A stretch of DNA of 64,000 nucleotides from positions 2,456,001 to 2,520,000 of the forward strand of contig JIAB01000001.1 in assembly GCA_000687975.1 (NCBI GenBank), read 5' to 3'. Origin of the DNA: Lachnospiraceae bacterium AC2031 (GTDB lineage Bacteria; Bacillota; Clostridia; Lachnospirales; Lachnospiraceae). Positions 33,967-43,100 of this stretch are shown here, piece after piece; position 1 is the stretch's first letter; every line of letters starts with the position of its first letter. The notes under the pieces were generated by a model. It saw only the letters and a list, made by a program, of their open reading frames with translations. It was not told where the DNA came from and ran no database searches. Position numbers and translations under genes: made by a program.

Positions 33967-36198
33967 ATGAAGAAGGCAAAGAGAAATGCAATCCTCGGAC
34001 TGATCGCATTCCTGTTGGTTGCTGCTGGTGCTGCATATGCAGTTGTGGCAGGACTTGGAAGCGATAGAGTAGGACTTGCGAAGGACATCCCACTTGGACT
34101 TGATCTTCAGGGTGGTGTCAGCGTTACCTACGAGATTGAGGAGGACAACGCATCAGACGAAGATATCAATGCAACTATTGATAAGCTGCAGCGAAGAGTA
34201 GATAACTACAGTCCTGATGCAGAGGTTTATAGACAGGGAAATAAGCGTATCACAGTTGAGATACCTCTGGATACAAGCAAGTACGATCCAAATGAGATCC
34301 TCGATATGCTTGGACGTCCAGGAAAGCTTGAGTTCCTCGATACTACAAACTACAACCTTTTTGCCCAGGGTCAGGAATATGAGCCATCACTTACAGGTTC
34401 TGATGTAAAGAATGCTGAGGGTGGACGTGTTCAGGATCAGACCACAGGTGCAGATGAGTATATCGTTTCACTCCAGTTCACTGATGATGGAGCTCAGAAG
34501 TTCAGCGATGTAACTGCTGCAAATATTGGTCAGCCTATCTATATTATATATGATAATGAAGTTCAGAGCGCACCAACTGTACGTGAGCAGATTTCAGGTG
34601 GAAGCGCTCAGATTGATGGAATGGAAGACTTCGAAGAGGCTTCAAATCTTGCAAGTACAATCAAGATAGGTGCCCTTCCACTTACACTGAAGGAGTTATC
34701 ATCACAGGTAGTTGGACCAAAGCTTGGTTCAGATGCACTTAGAACATCACTTATTGCAGGTGCTATTGGTCTTTGCATCATTTTCCTTTTGATGATCATC
34801 ATCTTCAGATTCCCTGGATTCCTGTCAGCTATTGCACTTACACTTTATACAATACTTGAGCTGTTCTTCCTGAACGCTCTTCACATTACACTGACACTTC
34901 CTGGTATTGCCGGTATCATCTTATCGATTGGTATGGCGGTCGATGCAAATGTCATCATATTCACCCGTATTAAAGAAGAACTGGGTGCTGGAAAGACAGT
35001 AAAGACGGCTGTTAAGTCTGGTTTCGATAAGGCTATGTCAGCTATCCTTGATGGAAATATCACAACAATCATTGCTGGTGTTGTACTTCTTGTTATGGGT
35101 ACAGGTACTGTTAAGGGCTTTGCTCGTACACTTATTCTTGGTATCGTACTTTCAATGTTTACAGCACTTGTTGTTACAAGACTCCTGTTAAATATCTTCG
35201 TAGCTCTTGGCGTAACAAACAAGAAAATGTACGGAGCAGCTAAGGAGCCAAAGATTTCAAATTATGCAGGTCGTTTCAAGTTCGCTGTCAGCTTCTCTGC
35301 AATCGTTATTATTGCAGGACTCGCTTTCCTCTTCGTAAACAAGAACATTGGTACTCGTGGAAATGCAATGAACTTCTCACTTGAGTTCAGTGGCGGTACT
35401 TCAACTTCTGTAACATTTAATGAAGAGTATAGTCTTCAGAGGGCTGAATCAGATGTGCTTCCTGTATTCTCTGATCTTGGTATCGAAGGTGTTCAGATCC
35501 AGACAGTTGATGGAACAAATCAGGTTGTATTCAAGTCAGGACTTCTTGATGAGGAAATGCGTACTCAGCTTGCTGATTCACTTAAGGAAAAGTTCGAGCT
35601 TACAGATGATAAGATCGATTCACAGAATATTTCAAGCACAATCAGTGGTGAGACACAGAGAGATGCTGTTCTCGCAGTTGTGATCGCTTCACTTCTCATG
35701 CTGGTTTATATAGCATTTAGATTTAGTGATGCTCGTTTCGGTGTCAGTGCCGTACTTGCACTGATCCACGATGTAATGTTTGTATTCTTCGCATATACAG
35801 CTATGTACCTCTCAGTAGGTGGTACATTCATCGCATGTATGCTTACTATAGTCGGTTACTCAATCAACTCATCAATCATCATCTTCGACCGTATCCGTGA
35901 GAACCTGAAGTCAATGAGTGTTGAGAAGGATGGCTATGACAAGATAGTTAATACAAGTATTTCACAGACATTCACGCGTAATATCTACACCAACTTAACA
36001 ACATTTGTAACTATCCTGATGCTTTACATTCTCGGTGTTGCTTCACTTAAGGAATTCACACTTACACTAATGGTCGGTGTTGTTGCTGGTACATATTCTT
36101 CAATCTGCATCACAGCACCACTGTGGCTGTGGCTTCGTAAGAAGATTGGTGTTAAGGAAGAGACTGCCGAAGCATCTAAGAAGACAGCAAAGAAATAA
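33967..36198 (+). CDS. secDF: Fused protein translocase subunit SecDF
   Basis: SecDF uses the proton gradient to pull exported proteins through SecYEG. The 743-residue protein joins SecD (about 1-415) and SecF (about 430-735), each with six predicted membrane helices and a large outer domain. Signature stretches are GLDLQGGVSVTYEI near the SecD start, IILSIGMAVDANVIIF in the SecD membrane part and TIVGYSINSSIIIFDRIREN (read in two halves: TIVGYSINSS, IIIFDRIREN) in SecF. AAGGAG upstream of the ATG supports the start. It follows the secreted NlpC/P60 gene by 34 bases without a terminator and may share its transcript. A strong terminator follows. Confidence 0.95.
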   Translation: MKKAKRNAILGLIAFLLVAAGAAYAVVAGLGSDRVGLAKDIPLGLDLQGGVSVTYEIEEDNASDEDINATIDKLQRRVDNYSPDAEVYRQGNKRITVEIPLDTSKYDPNEILDMLGRPGKLEFLDTTNYNLFAQGQEYEPSLTGSDVKNAEGGRVQDQTTGADEYIVSLQFTDDGAQKFSDVTAANIGQPIYIIYDNEVQSAPTVREQISGGSAQIDGMEDFEEASNLASTIKIGALPLTLKELSSQVVGPKLGSDALRTSLIAGAIGLCIIFLLMIIIFRFPGFLSAIALTLYTILELFFLNALHITLTLPGIAGIILSIGMAVDANVIIFTRIKEELGAGKTVKTAVKSGFDKAMSAILDGNITTIIAGVVLLVMGTGTVKGFARTLILGIVLSMFTALVVTRLLLNIFVALGVTNKKMYGAAKEPKISNYAGRFKFAVSFSAIVIIAGLAFLFVNKNIGTRGNAMNFSLEFSGGTSTSVTFNEEYSLQRAESDVLPVFSDLGIEGVQIQTVDGTNQVVFKSGLLDEEMRTQLADSLKEKFELTDDKIDSQNISSTISGETQRDAVLAVVIASLLMLVYIAFRFSDARFGVSAVLALIHDVMFVFFAYTAMYLSVGGTFIACMLTIVGYSINSSIIIFDRIRENLKSMSVEKDGYDKIVNTSISQTFTRNIYTNLTTFVTILMLYILGVASLKEFTLTLMVGVVAGTYSSICITAPLWLWLRKKIGVKEETAEASKKTAKK

Positions 36199-36222
36199 CA
36201 TAAAGACTAATATGAAATGTAT

Positions 36223-36266
36223 AAATGAGTCGATTTGGCCCTCTCGCCGATCGACTCATTTCTTTA
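36223..36266 (+). terminator. Terminator after secDF
   Basis: A perfect 12-bp stem (36223-36234 with 36250-36261) with a 15-base loop is followed by a short T-rich tail. Confidence 0.85.
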
Positions 36267-36288
36267 TGTGAAGGGTTGGTGAGATGAG

Positions 36289-36317
36289 TTGCCCGAGGGA
36301 TATATTTGTGGTACAAT
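36289..36317 (+). promoter_or_regulatory. Promoter of the apt-relA genes
   Basis: TTGCCC (36289-36294) and TACAAT (36312-36317) are 17 bases apart. The transcript would carry a leader of about 95 bases containing the inverted repeat ATGTGACA/TGTCACAT (36336-36343 and 36361-36368) before the apt ribosome site. Confidence 0.6.
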
Positions 36318-36421
36318 ACACCGTATATTGATGAGATGTGACAGTGTTGTACGTGGCATTTGTCACATTTTAGATTTTTATGAAAGAAATATCGAAATGA
36401 TATTACATGGAGGTGGGTTAG

Positions 36422-36946
36422 ATGAAGACAATAGAGGATTACATTGTAACAATCCCAGATTTCCCAGAACCAGGAATTATGTTCAGAGATGTTACTGGTG
36501 TACTAGATAGCGCAGAAGGACTGCAGATGGCGATTGATGAGCTCTACAAGCTTCTTCAGGGTGTAGACTATGATGTGATTGCTGGAGCAGAGGCAAGAGG
36601 TTTCCTTTTCGGTATGCCACTTGCATATAAGGCTAACAAGCCATTTATACCAGTTAGAAAGAAGGGCAAGCTGCCTAGAGAGACAGTTGAAAAGACTTAT
36701 GATCTCGAGTATGGCACTGCAACTATAGAAATACATAAGGATGCTATAAAGCCGGGTCAGAAGGTTATTCTTGTTGATGACCTTATCGCAACAGGCGGAA
36801 CCATGAAGGCTGCAGCAGACCTTATTCAGGAACTTGGTGGAGAAGTAGTAAAGATGCTGTTCCTTATCGAGCTTGAAGGTCTCAACGGACGTGCAAAGCT
36901 TGAGGGTTACGATGTAGCATCAGTAGTAAAGTATCCAGGTAAGTAG
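36422..36946 (+). CDS. apt: Adenine phosphoribosyltransferase
   Basis: Apt salvages adenine to AMP with PRPP. The 174-residue length is typical. The N-terminal IPDFPEPGIMFRDVT, the AGAEARGF loop, the PFIPVRKKGKLP segment and the PRPP-binding VILVDDLIATGGTM motif are all present. The ATG at 36422 has GGAGGTGGG just upstream. It is followed by the stringent-response gene seven bases later, an apt-relA pairing common in Firmicutes. A 73-codon frame that overlaps the apt start (36289-36510) is not supported by a ribosome site or homology. Confidence 0.96.
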   Translation: MKTIEDYIVTIPDFPEPGIMFRDVTGVLDSAEGLQMAIDELYKLLQGVDYDVIAGAEARGFLFGMPLAYKANKPFIPVRKKGKLPRETVEKTYDLEYGTATIEIHKDAIKPGQKVILVDDLIATGGTMKAAADLIQELGGEVVKMLFLIELEGLNGRAKLEGYDVASVVKYPGK

Positions 36947-36953
36947 GAGCAAT

Positions 36954-39266
36954 ATGTCTGATATAACTAAAACTGATCTTACAAATGAATACGACGATCG
37001 TCTTCCAATTAAGAAGATAATTAATGACAGTGCTCGAACTGGCGAACTTGCAACTCCTGAGGATTTTACAGATCCAGATGAAATCTATAAGGTGATGATC
37101 GAGAAGATCAAGACTTATCATCCATCCGATGATTTTACCCTGATTGAAAAGGCATATCATATAGCTGATGATGCTCATAAGAATCAGAAGAGAAAGTCGG
37201 GAGAGCCTTATATTATTCATCCTCTCTGTGTAGCGATCATTCTTGCGGAGCTGGAGATGGATAAGGAGACTATTATAGCTGGTCTTCTTCATGATGTCAT
37301 CGAGGATACTGAGTATACAAAGGAAGATCTTTCTCGCGAATTTTCGCCAGAGATCGCAGGTCTTGTTGATGGCGTTACAAAGCTGACTCAGTTGAATCTG
37401 TCTCAGGATAAGATAGAGATTCAGGCAGAGAATCTTCGTAAGATGTTCCTTGCTATGGCAAAGGATATCCGAGTTATTATCATTAAGTTGGCTGATAGAC
37501 TTCATAACCTCAGAACACTTCAGTATCAGACTGCTGCGAAGCAGATTGAGAAGGCTCGTGAGACCATGGATATCTATGCGCCGATCGCTAATCGTCTCGG
37601 TATTTCTCGTATCCAGGTTGAGATGGATGACCTCTGTATGCAGTACCTTGAACCTGAGGTATATGCAGATCTCAGATCTCAGATAGACGAGATCATCATT
37701 GACCGTGAAGAGTTTATCAATGACATGGTAAATGAGGTCACAGAGTATATCAAAGAAGCAGAGATAGAGGCGGAGATAGAAGGAAGAGTAAAACACCTCT
37801 TCAGTATTTATAAGAAGATGAAGACTCAGGGTAAGACTCTGGATCAGATATATGACCTGTTCGCACTTCGAATCAAGGTCGAGTCGGTGAGAGACTGTTA
37901 CGCAGCTCTTGGTATCATTCATGAGAAATATAAGCCTATTCCAGGTCGTTTCAAAGATTATATTGCTATGCCAAAGCCTAACATGTATCAGTCACTGCAT
38001 ACCACTTTGATAGGTCACGGGGGAAGGCCATTTGAAATTCAGATCCGTACCTATGACATGCATCGTACAGCTGAATATGGTATCGCTGCTCACTGGAAGT
38101 ATAAAGAAACAGGAGTTCAGAAGGTTTCTCAGGAAGAGAAGATGAACTGGCTGAACGAGATTCTTGAGTGGCAAAATGACACGAAAGATAATAAAGAGTT
38201 TATAAATGCGGTTAAAACCGACCTGGATATGTTCCAGGATCAGGTTTATGTATTCACTCCACAAGGTGACGTTATAACGTTACCAAGGGGTTCGAATACA
38301 ATCGACTTCGCGTATGCTATTCATACTGCAGTCGGTAATAGAATGGTGGGAGCACGTGTCAATGGACGTCAGGTGCCAATAGAGACACAGCTTCACAGTG
38401 GTAACCGAGTAGAGATTATCACCTCTACTAATACCAAAGGACCTAGTATGGATTGGCTCAACATAGTCAAGAGTACACAGGCCAAGACCAAGATCAACCA
38501 ATGGTTCCGACAGGAGCTAAAGGATGAGAACATTGTTAAGGGTAAGGCTGCAGTAGATAACTACTGTAAGACCAAGAATATCCCTCTGGCAGACCTTATG
38601 AAGCCAGAATATGTCGCGGCTACTTTAAAGCGTTATAATTTTGCTGATTGGGATTCCCTTATGGCGGCTATAGGACATGGCGGCCTCAAAGAGGGTCAGA
38701 TAGTAAATCGACTCATTGAGGAACACAGAAGGCTTACGGAACAGAATATATCCGATACAGACCTTGCAGAAGAGATAAACCGCAAGAGCCGCTCGTTTGA
38801 TATACCAAAGGGCAGCATTCAGGTGCACGGAGTCCACGATATCGCGGTACGTTTCTCCAAATGTTGTTCTCCGGTTCCAGGTGATGAAATCATAGGATTT
38901 GTCACTAGGGGACGTGGTATATCTATTCACAGAACAGACTGTGAGAATCTGCTTACCATGAGCGAAGATGAGAGGGAACGACTTATCGATGCTGAGTGGG
39001 TAGAAGAAGCAGAAGACCGAAGTGCTGAGTTCATAGCTGATATTAATGTATACGCTATGGACCGTAACGCCCTGATACATGATATCTCGAAAGTCTTTAT
39101 GGAAGCAGAGATACCTATCAAAAAGATTGAAGGTCGTGTAAACAAACAGGGTAAATCCACCGTAAATGTGCAATTTGGCGTTAAGTCAAAGGGTGATATG
39201 AATGCACTGATATCTAAAATCCGCAGTATAGAGGGTATTATAGATATAGAGCGTACACAAGGTTAA
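36954..39266 (+). CDS. relA: Bifunctional (p)ppGpp synthetase/hydrolase
   Basis: This Rel protein makes and breaks the alarmone (p)ppGpp. In its 770 residues the hydrolase HD domain (IIAGLLHDVIEDTEYT and the later IIIKLADRLHNLRTL), the synthetase domain (RFKDYIAMPKPNMYQSLHT, EIQIRTYDMHRTAEYG), a TGS domain (VFTPQGDVITLPRGS), the helical and Cys-containing region (RFSKCCSPVPGDEI) and a C-terminal ACT domain are visible in the usual order. The HD residues are intact, so both activities are expected. The N-terminal extension of about 50 residues before the HD domain is somewhat longer than average. AGGAGC lies just before the ATG, and the gene is co-transcribed with apt. Confidence 0.96.
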   Translation: MSDITKTDLTNEYDDRLPIKKIINDSARTGELATPEDFTDPDEIYKVMIEKIKTYHPSDDFTLIEKAYHIADDAHKNQKRKSGEPYIIHPLCVAIILAELEMDKETIIAGLLHDVIEDTEYTKEDLSREFSPEIAGLVDGVTKLTQLNLSQDKIEIQAENLRKMFLAMAKDIRVIIIKLADRLHNLRTLQYQTAAKQIEKARETMDIYAPIANRLGISRIQVEMDDLCMQYLEPEVYADLRSQIDEIIIDREEFINDMVNEVTEYIKEAEIEAEIEGRVKHLFSIYKKMKTQGKTLDQIYDLFALRIKVESVRDCYAALGIIHEKYKPIPGRFKDYIAMPKPNMYQSLHTTLIGHGGRPFEIQIRTYDMHRTAEYGIAAHWKYKETGVQKVSQEEKMNWLNEILEWQNDTKDNKEFINAVKTDLDMFQDQVYVFTPQGDVITLPRGSNTIDFAYAIHTAVGNRMVGARVNGRQVPIETQLHSGNRVEIITSTNTKGPSMDWLNIVKSTQAKTKINQWFRQELKDENIVKGKAAVDNYCKTKNIPLADLMKPEYVAATLKRYNFADWDSLMAAIGHGGLKEGQIVNRLIEEHRRLTEQNISDTDLAEEINRKSRSFDIPKGSIQVHGVHDIAVRFSKCCSPVPGDEIIGFVTRGRGISIHRTDCENLLTMSEDERERLIDAEWVEEAEDRSAEFIADINVYAMDRNALIHDISKVFMEAEIPIKKIEGRVNKQGKSTVNVQFGVKSKGDMNALISKIRSIEGIIDIERTQG

Positions 39267-39310
39267 TCAGAATCAGCTAAGCTGATCAAAACGATTATAA
39301 GGATAAGAAC

Positions 39311-39940
39311 ATGTACAAGATGAGTTCAGTAACAATTGGTCCTGTGGCGACTAACTGTTACACAATAATTAATGAGGAGTCAAAGGAAGCAATCCTGATA
39401 GACGTATCAGGCAATCCAGAACGACTTCTAGCGGCCGTAAAAGAAGCAGGTGCAAAACCGGTAGCGCTCCTGCTTACCCATGCACATTTTGATCATATGG
39501 ATGCGACAGACGCTGTACGCGCCCAGTATCCAGATATAGAAGTGATAATAGGCGAAAATGACGCTCCACTTCTCGAAAATCCTTCGCTCAATCTGTCTTA
39601 CGGCTTTATGGGCGAACCAGTATCAGTCAAGGCTGATCGAACCGTTAGTGACGGCGAAGAGCTTGAACTGATAGGAATCCGAATCAAATGTATCGAGGTT
39701 CCGGGACATACAATCGGTGGAATGTGCTACTACATGCCAGACCTCACCTCGTTATTCGACGGTGATACGTTGTTCCATGGTAGCATAGGACGGTCAGATT
39801 TTCCAACAGGTGATGGCGACGCATTGATCGAGAATATCGCGACAAAGCTGTTCGTACTACCTTCAGATACACGGGTTTTTCCGGGACATGACTCGGAAAC
39901 TACTATCGGTTGGGAAAAGTCAAATAATCCGTATTTTTAA
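39311..39940 (+). CDS. Metallo-beta-lactamase-fold hydrolase (glyoxalase II-like)
   Basis: The 209-residue cytosolic protein has the metal-binding THAHFDHMDA motif, a second histidine in VPGHTIGG, the bridging aspartate in LFDGDTLF, the GRSDFPTGD segment and the last histidine in VFPGHDSETTIG. These are the features of the YcbL/glyoxalase II branch of the fold, which hydrolyses thioesters or related bonds; the substrate is not evident. It follows relA by 44 bases, a frequent neighbour of rel in Clostridia, with AAGGA before the ATG. A terminator lies about 80 bases beyond its stop. Confidence 0.88.
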   Translation: MYKMSSVTIGPVATNCYTIINEESKEAILIDVSGNPERLLAAVKEAGAKPVALLLTHAHFDHMDATDAVRAQYPDIEVIIGENDAPLLENPSLNLSYGFMGEPVSVKADRTVSDGEELELIGIRIKCIEVPGHTIGGMCYYMPDLTSLFDGDTLFHGSIGRSDFPTGDGDALIENIATKLFVLPSDTRVFPGHDSETTIGWEKSNNPYF

Positions 39941-40018
39941 TGGTCTTATACCATCCAAATACAAAAGGATTGATATGCAGAGAAATGTCATACCACAATA
40001 TGAATATTGCATGAACAT

Positions 40019-40051
40019 GCCCCGTAATAGAGTTGCGGGGCTTCTTTTTTT
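40019..40051 (+). terminator. Terminator after the apt-relA-hydrolase operon
   Basis: A 9-bp stem with one G-U pair (40019-40027 with 40033-40041) and a five-base loop is followed by TTC and seven T residues. Confidence 0.92.
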
Positions 40052-40052
40052 A

Positions 40053-40061
40053 TGGTAAACT
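40053..40061 (+). promoter_or_regulatory. Extended -10 promoter of the pilus-adhesin operon
   Basis: TGGTAAACT directly follows the terminator. TTGCGG 17 bases upstream of the TAAACT (40033-40038) could act as a poor -35. Transcription would start near 40068, leaving a leader of about 115 bases before the first giant pilin gene. Confidence 0.5.
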
Positions 40062-40063
40062 AA

Positions 40064-40183
40064 TCTCGTAGAAATGCGCCCTGTGGGGTAGTAGTTAAGG
40101 GTGCGTTCGAGAGGTAATAACCCAGAGTAGGCATGTTCAGTGAAGGTTGGTCACTGGATAAATCATAGGGAGGAAGAAGGCTT
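40064..40183 (+). promoter_or_regulatory. Structured 5' leader of the pilus-adhesin operon
   Basis: TCTCG (40064-40068) pairs with CGAGA (40108-40112), enclosing a 9-bp stem with two G-U pairs (40074-40082 with 40098-40106) and a 15-base loop. A second hairpin, CAGTGA/TCACTG, lies at 40138-40156. A GGGAGG ribosome site (40168-40173) follows. I do not recognise a known riboswitch; the cyclic-di-GMP class I and II cores are not seen. There is no gene in this stretch. Confidence 0.45.
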
Positions 40184-43100
40184 ATGATTAACAAGAAAAC
40201 TCTTGGGATGGTTTTTAAAGTATTAGACTTGAGAGATGGGGACAGAACTAGTTGCGGTTCTGTTAACAGAATAAATGGATATCGAAGCTCCCAGAAGAAT
40301 TCTAAGAAAGGATTCACGCTTGTGGAGCTTATTGTCGTGCTTGTTGTTATTGCTATCCTAGCGGGCTTGGCAATTCCTATATCTATGGGCTTCATAGATA
40401 AAGCCAAGGAAAAACAAGCTATAATAGATGCGAAGGCTGCTCTTACTGCTACACAGGGCATTCTTTCTGATGCTTATACTGATGGAATGACTTCCCTTCC
40501 TAAAACACTAAGACTAAAAGCACAGGATACCGCTCAGGCTGGTGATGATACCGCTTTTGTTGTTTGGACAGCTAAGCATTTTTCATTTGCAGATGGAACA
40601 TATAAATCATCGGCTTGTTATACAGTTTTAGAAGCTTTATATACAACTGGCGATGGACATTACGTATATTATGATGGCGTGGATTGGACTGTATATGACG
40701 ACGACGATGATGATATTCAGTCGGTTGTTTCAAGAACTGACTCATCGAATGATAGTATAAGCAAAACCAATATTATATATGTGTGGCCTTGCGATGATAG
40801 CTTATATGCAAAGGATTCTGCAAATGGAGCAAATAAGCTTAATCCTGAAGATTATGTTGATATAGCAACAAATGATTATAAAGATGATTCGGAAGAAGGC
40901 GGTCTTCCAGAAGAAGTTGAAACAAATGTAAGTAATGACTTTGTTATTGATGTATACCTCATAGTTCCTGGCAAAAATCAGGGACTAGGATTTAATCCTA
41001 TTGCTGATAATAACACAGTTCATTTGGAGTATTCAGCTGATAGTTCGAGTTTTAAAACTGCAGTAGGAGATACCACTATTACTTCTGCAGAAGAACGTGA
41101 ATACTCTTTAGATTTTGGTAATAAGTATGATGGTACTTCGTTACTGTGGCATCTTGGCAGTTTAACAAGTGAAGATACATATGGTTCAATAACAGGTGAA
41201 TCAGATGGAATTGTTAATTATTTGAAGAACCTGGCTTCTACGCTTAGCACAGCTGAGAGTGGTTCTGAGGAAGTTGGGAAATCAGTTAGTTTTTATGCAA
41301 GCATAGATCCTAATCGCATTCCTATAGACATATACTTTATGCCATATACAACTAAGCAGAAGGTATCTGTGTCAGATGCTGAAACTGTACAGAAAGATGA
41401 TGGAAGAACTGGTGGAAAAGTTTCTGTTCTTTACAATGAGGTTTCAGAAACTGTTGAAGGATTCCCTACACAGATAGATGTATCACCAAATGAAAACGAA
41501 GATTCTTTAAAGGTGCTTAGCGAGGAACAGAGAGAAGATGTTGTAAGATTCAACGATGAGTGGATATTTAAAAATGATTCTGGCAGTTCTTCTAGTTATG
41601 AAAAAGTAGATACCTCACTTAAAGATTGGACAGAAAATTGGGCAAAGACACAGGTTGAAGCATCTAAGCTGAATAAGGATAGTGAGGCCAGTGTTACATT
41701 TGCAGCACCTGCAGATATTTGTAAGACAGCATTTCTTTCTGTTGTAAATGAAACTGAAAGTAGTGAATCAACTGGAAATACTACGTCTAGTCCTAAAATG
41801 ACACTTAACGATACTGATTCTGTTGAAGTGACATTTTCTGAGTATGAATATGATCATAAGAGATATGAGCTTCGCGGAGAAAATGACGGAACTAGGGTAG
41901 AGGTAAATGATGATTATTCAATCTTTAAGAATACAGAACTTCTAGATAAGGTTGGTGGAATGGCTGATGGCTCTGTTGAGGTAAAGCTTGTTTCTCCAAA
42001 TAAAATGAAGTTATGGCGTATATTTGATTGTGATGAAGATGCTGAGAAGAATGTTGATGGAAATGGTAATCCAATCGAACTGGATAAAACCAGAGAGAAG
42101 GATTGCACTAAAGAGATATTAGACAGCTTATATGCTGCTGATTATACAAATTATTGGGAACTGGCTGAAGTTGATGCTTCAGAATTAACTACCAGACTTC
42201 TTAGAGTTGCAGATATTAACAACGGCGTGGATGATCATGCGGACGATGTAAATGCAAAGGATTCTCCTGTTCGTGCATTATTTGTATCTGTGGCTGGTGG
42301 CAAAGAGACATTGATCAATTCGATTAATTATATTGATTATACAAAAGAATCGCTGGAAGAGAACAATTATGCTGGAAAGACGAGTCAGGTATGTATTTCA
42401 ACTACTAAGCCTGATGATATTGCTAGTGCAGATTTCTTACAGTTGGTAATTGCTGATCAAAGTGCACCATCAACAGGTGATAATCTTGATCCTGATTATC
42501 CGGGATATACGATTGCTTATAGTGTTGGTGACAGTACAGCTGGATATGATATATACGTATTTACTCAGGATAATACAAATATAAAGGCTGAGGGTAGTAT
42601 TCGTCATATTCATAATAAATTTAGCAAGATGACAACTAATACTTTCCTTAGCAGTCTCGATACGACAGATGTTACAAGTACATTTGATATGTTGAATGCT
42701 TGTAATGCTCTTGAGACTATAGATTTAAGTAATTTCAGAGCAGATAATCTGTATGTGGCAAGAGGAATGTTCAGTGGTTGTAAAAAACTTGAAAGTATTA
42801 CTTTGGGGTTTGAAGAGGCACCAGTTCTTACTACCGTTAGAGGAATGTTTTACGATTGTAATAAACTCACCTCGCTAAATATGGATAAATTTAATACAAA
42901 TCATGTAAATATATTCCAGAACTATTTCTATGGATGCTATGTTTTAACTGGCATTGGAACAAATGGTGGATACGCCATCAATATTCAAAATGGTTCGAAT
43001 TTTGAAAATATGTTTGCAAAATGTAAAGTCCTTGAGAATGCGAGATTTACCACAAAGGGTGAACCTTCTCAGGTTACATCATTCCCTGTTAATATGTATT

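Noticed and set aside
36289-36510. 73-codon frame overlapping the apt start
   Set aside because: It covers the apt promoter and lacks a ribosome site; apt itself is certain.
36882-37922. 346-codon minus-strand frame opposite relA
   Set aside because: It lies wholly across conserved Rel and apt coding sequence and its product resembles no protein family.
40064-40183. Cyclic-di-GMP riboswitch upstream of the giant pilin gene
   Set aside because: The leader is folded, but the conserved class I and class II core sequences are not present, so I kept it only as an unidentified structured leader.
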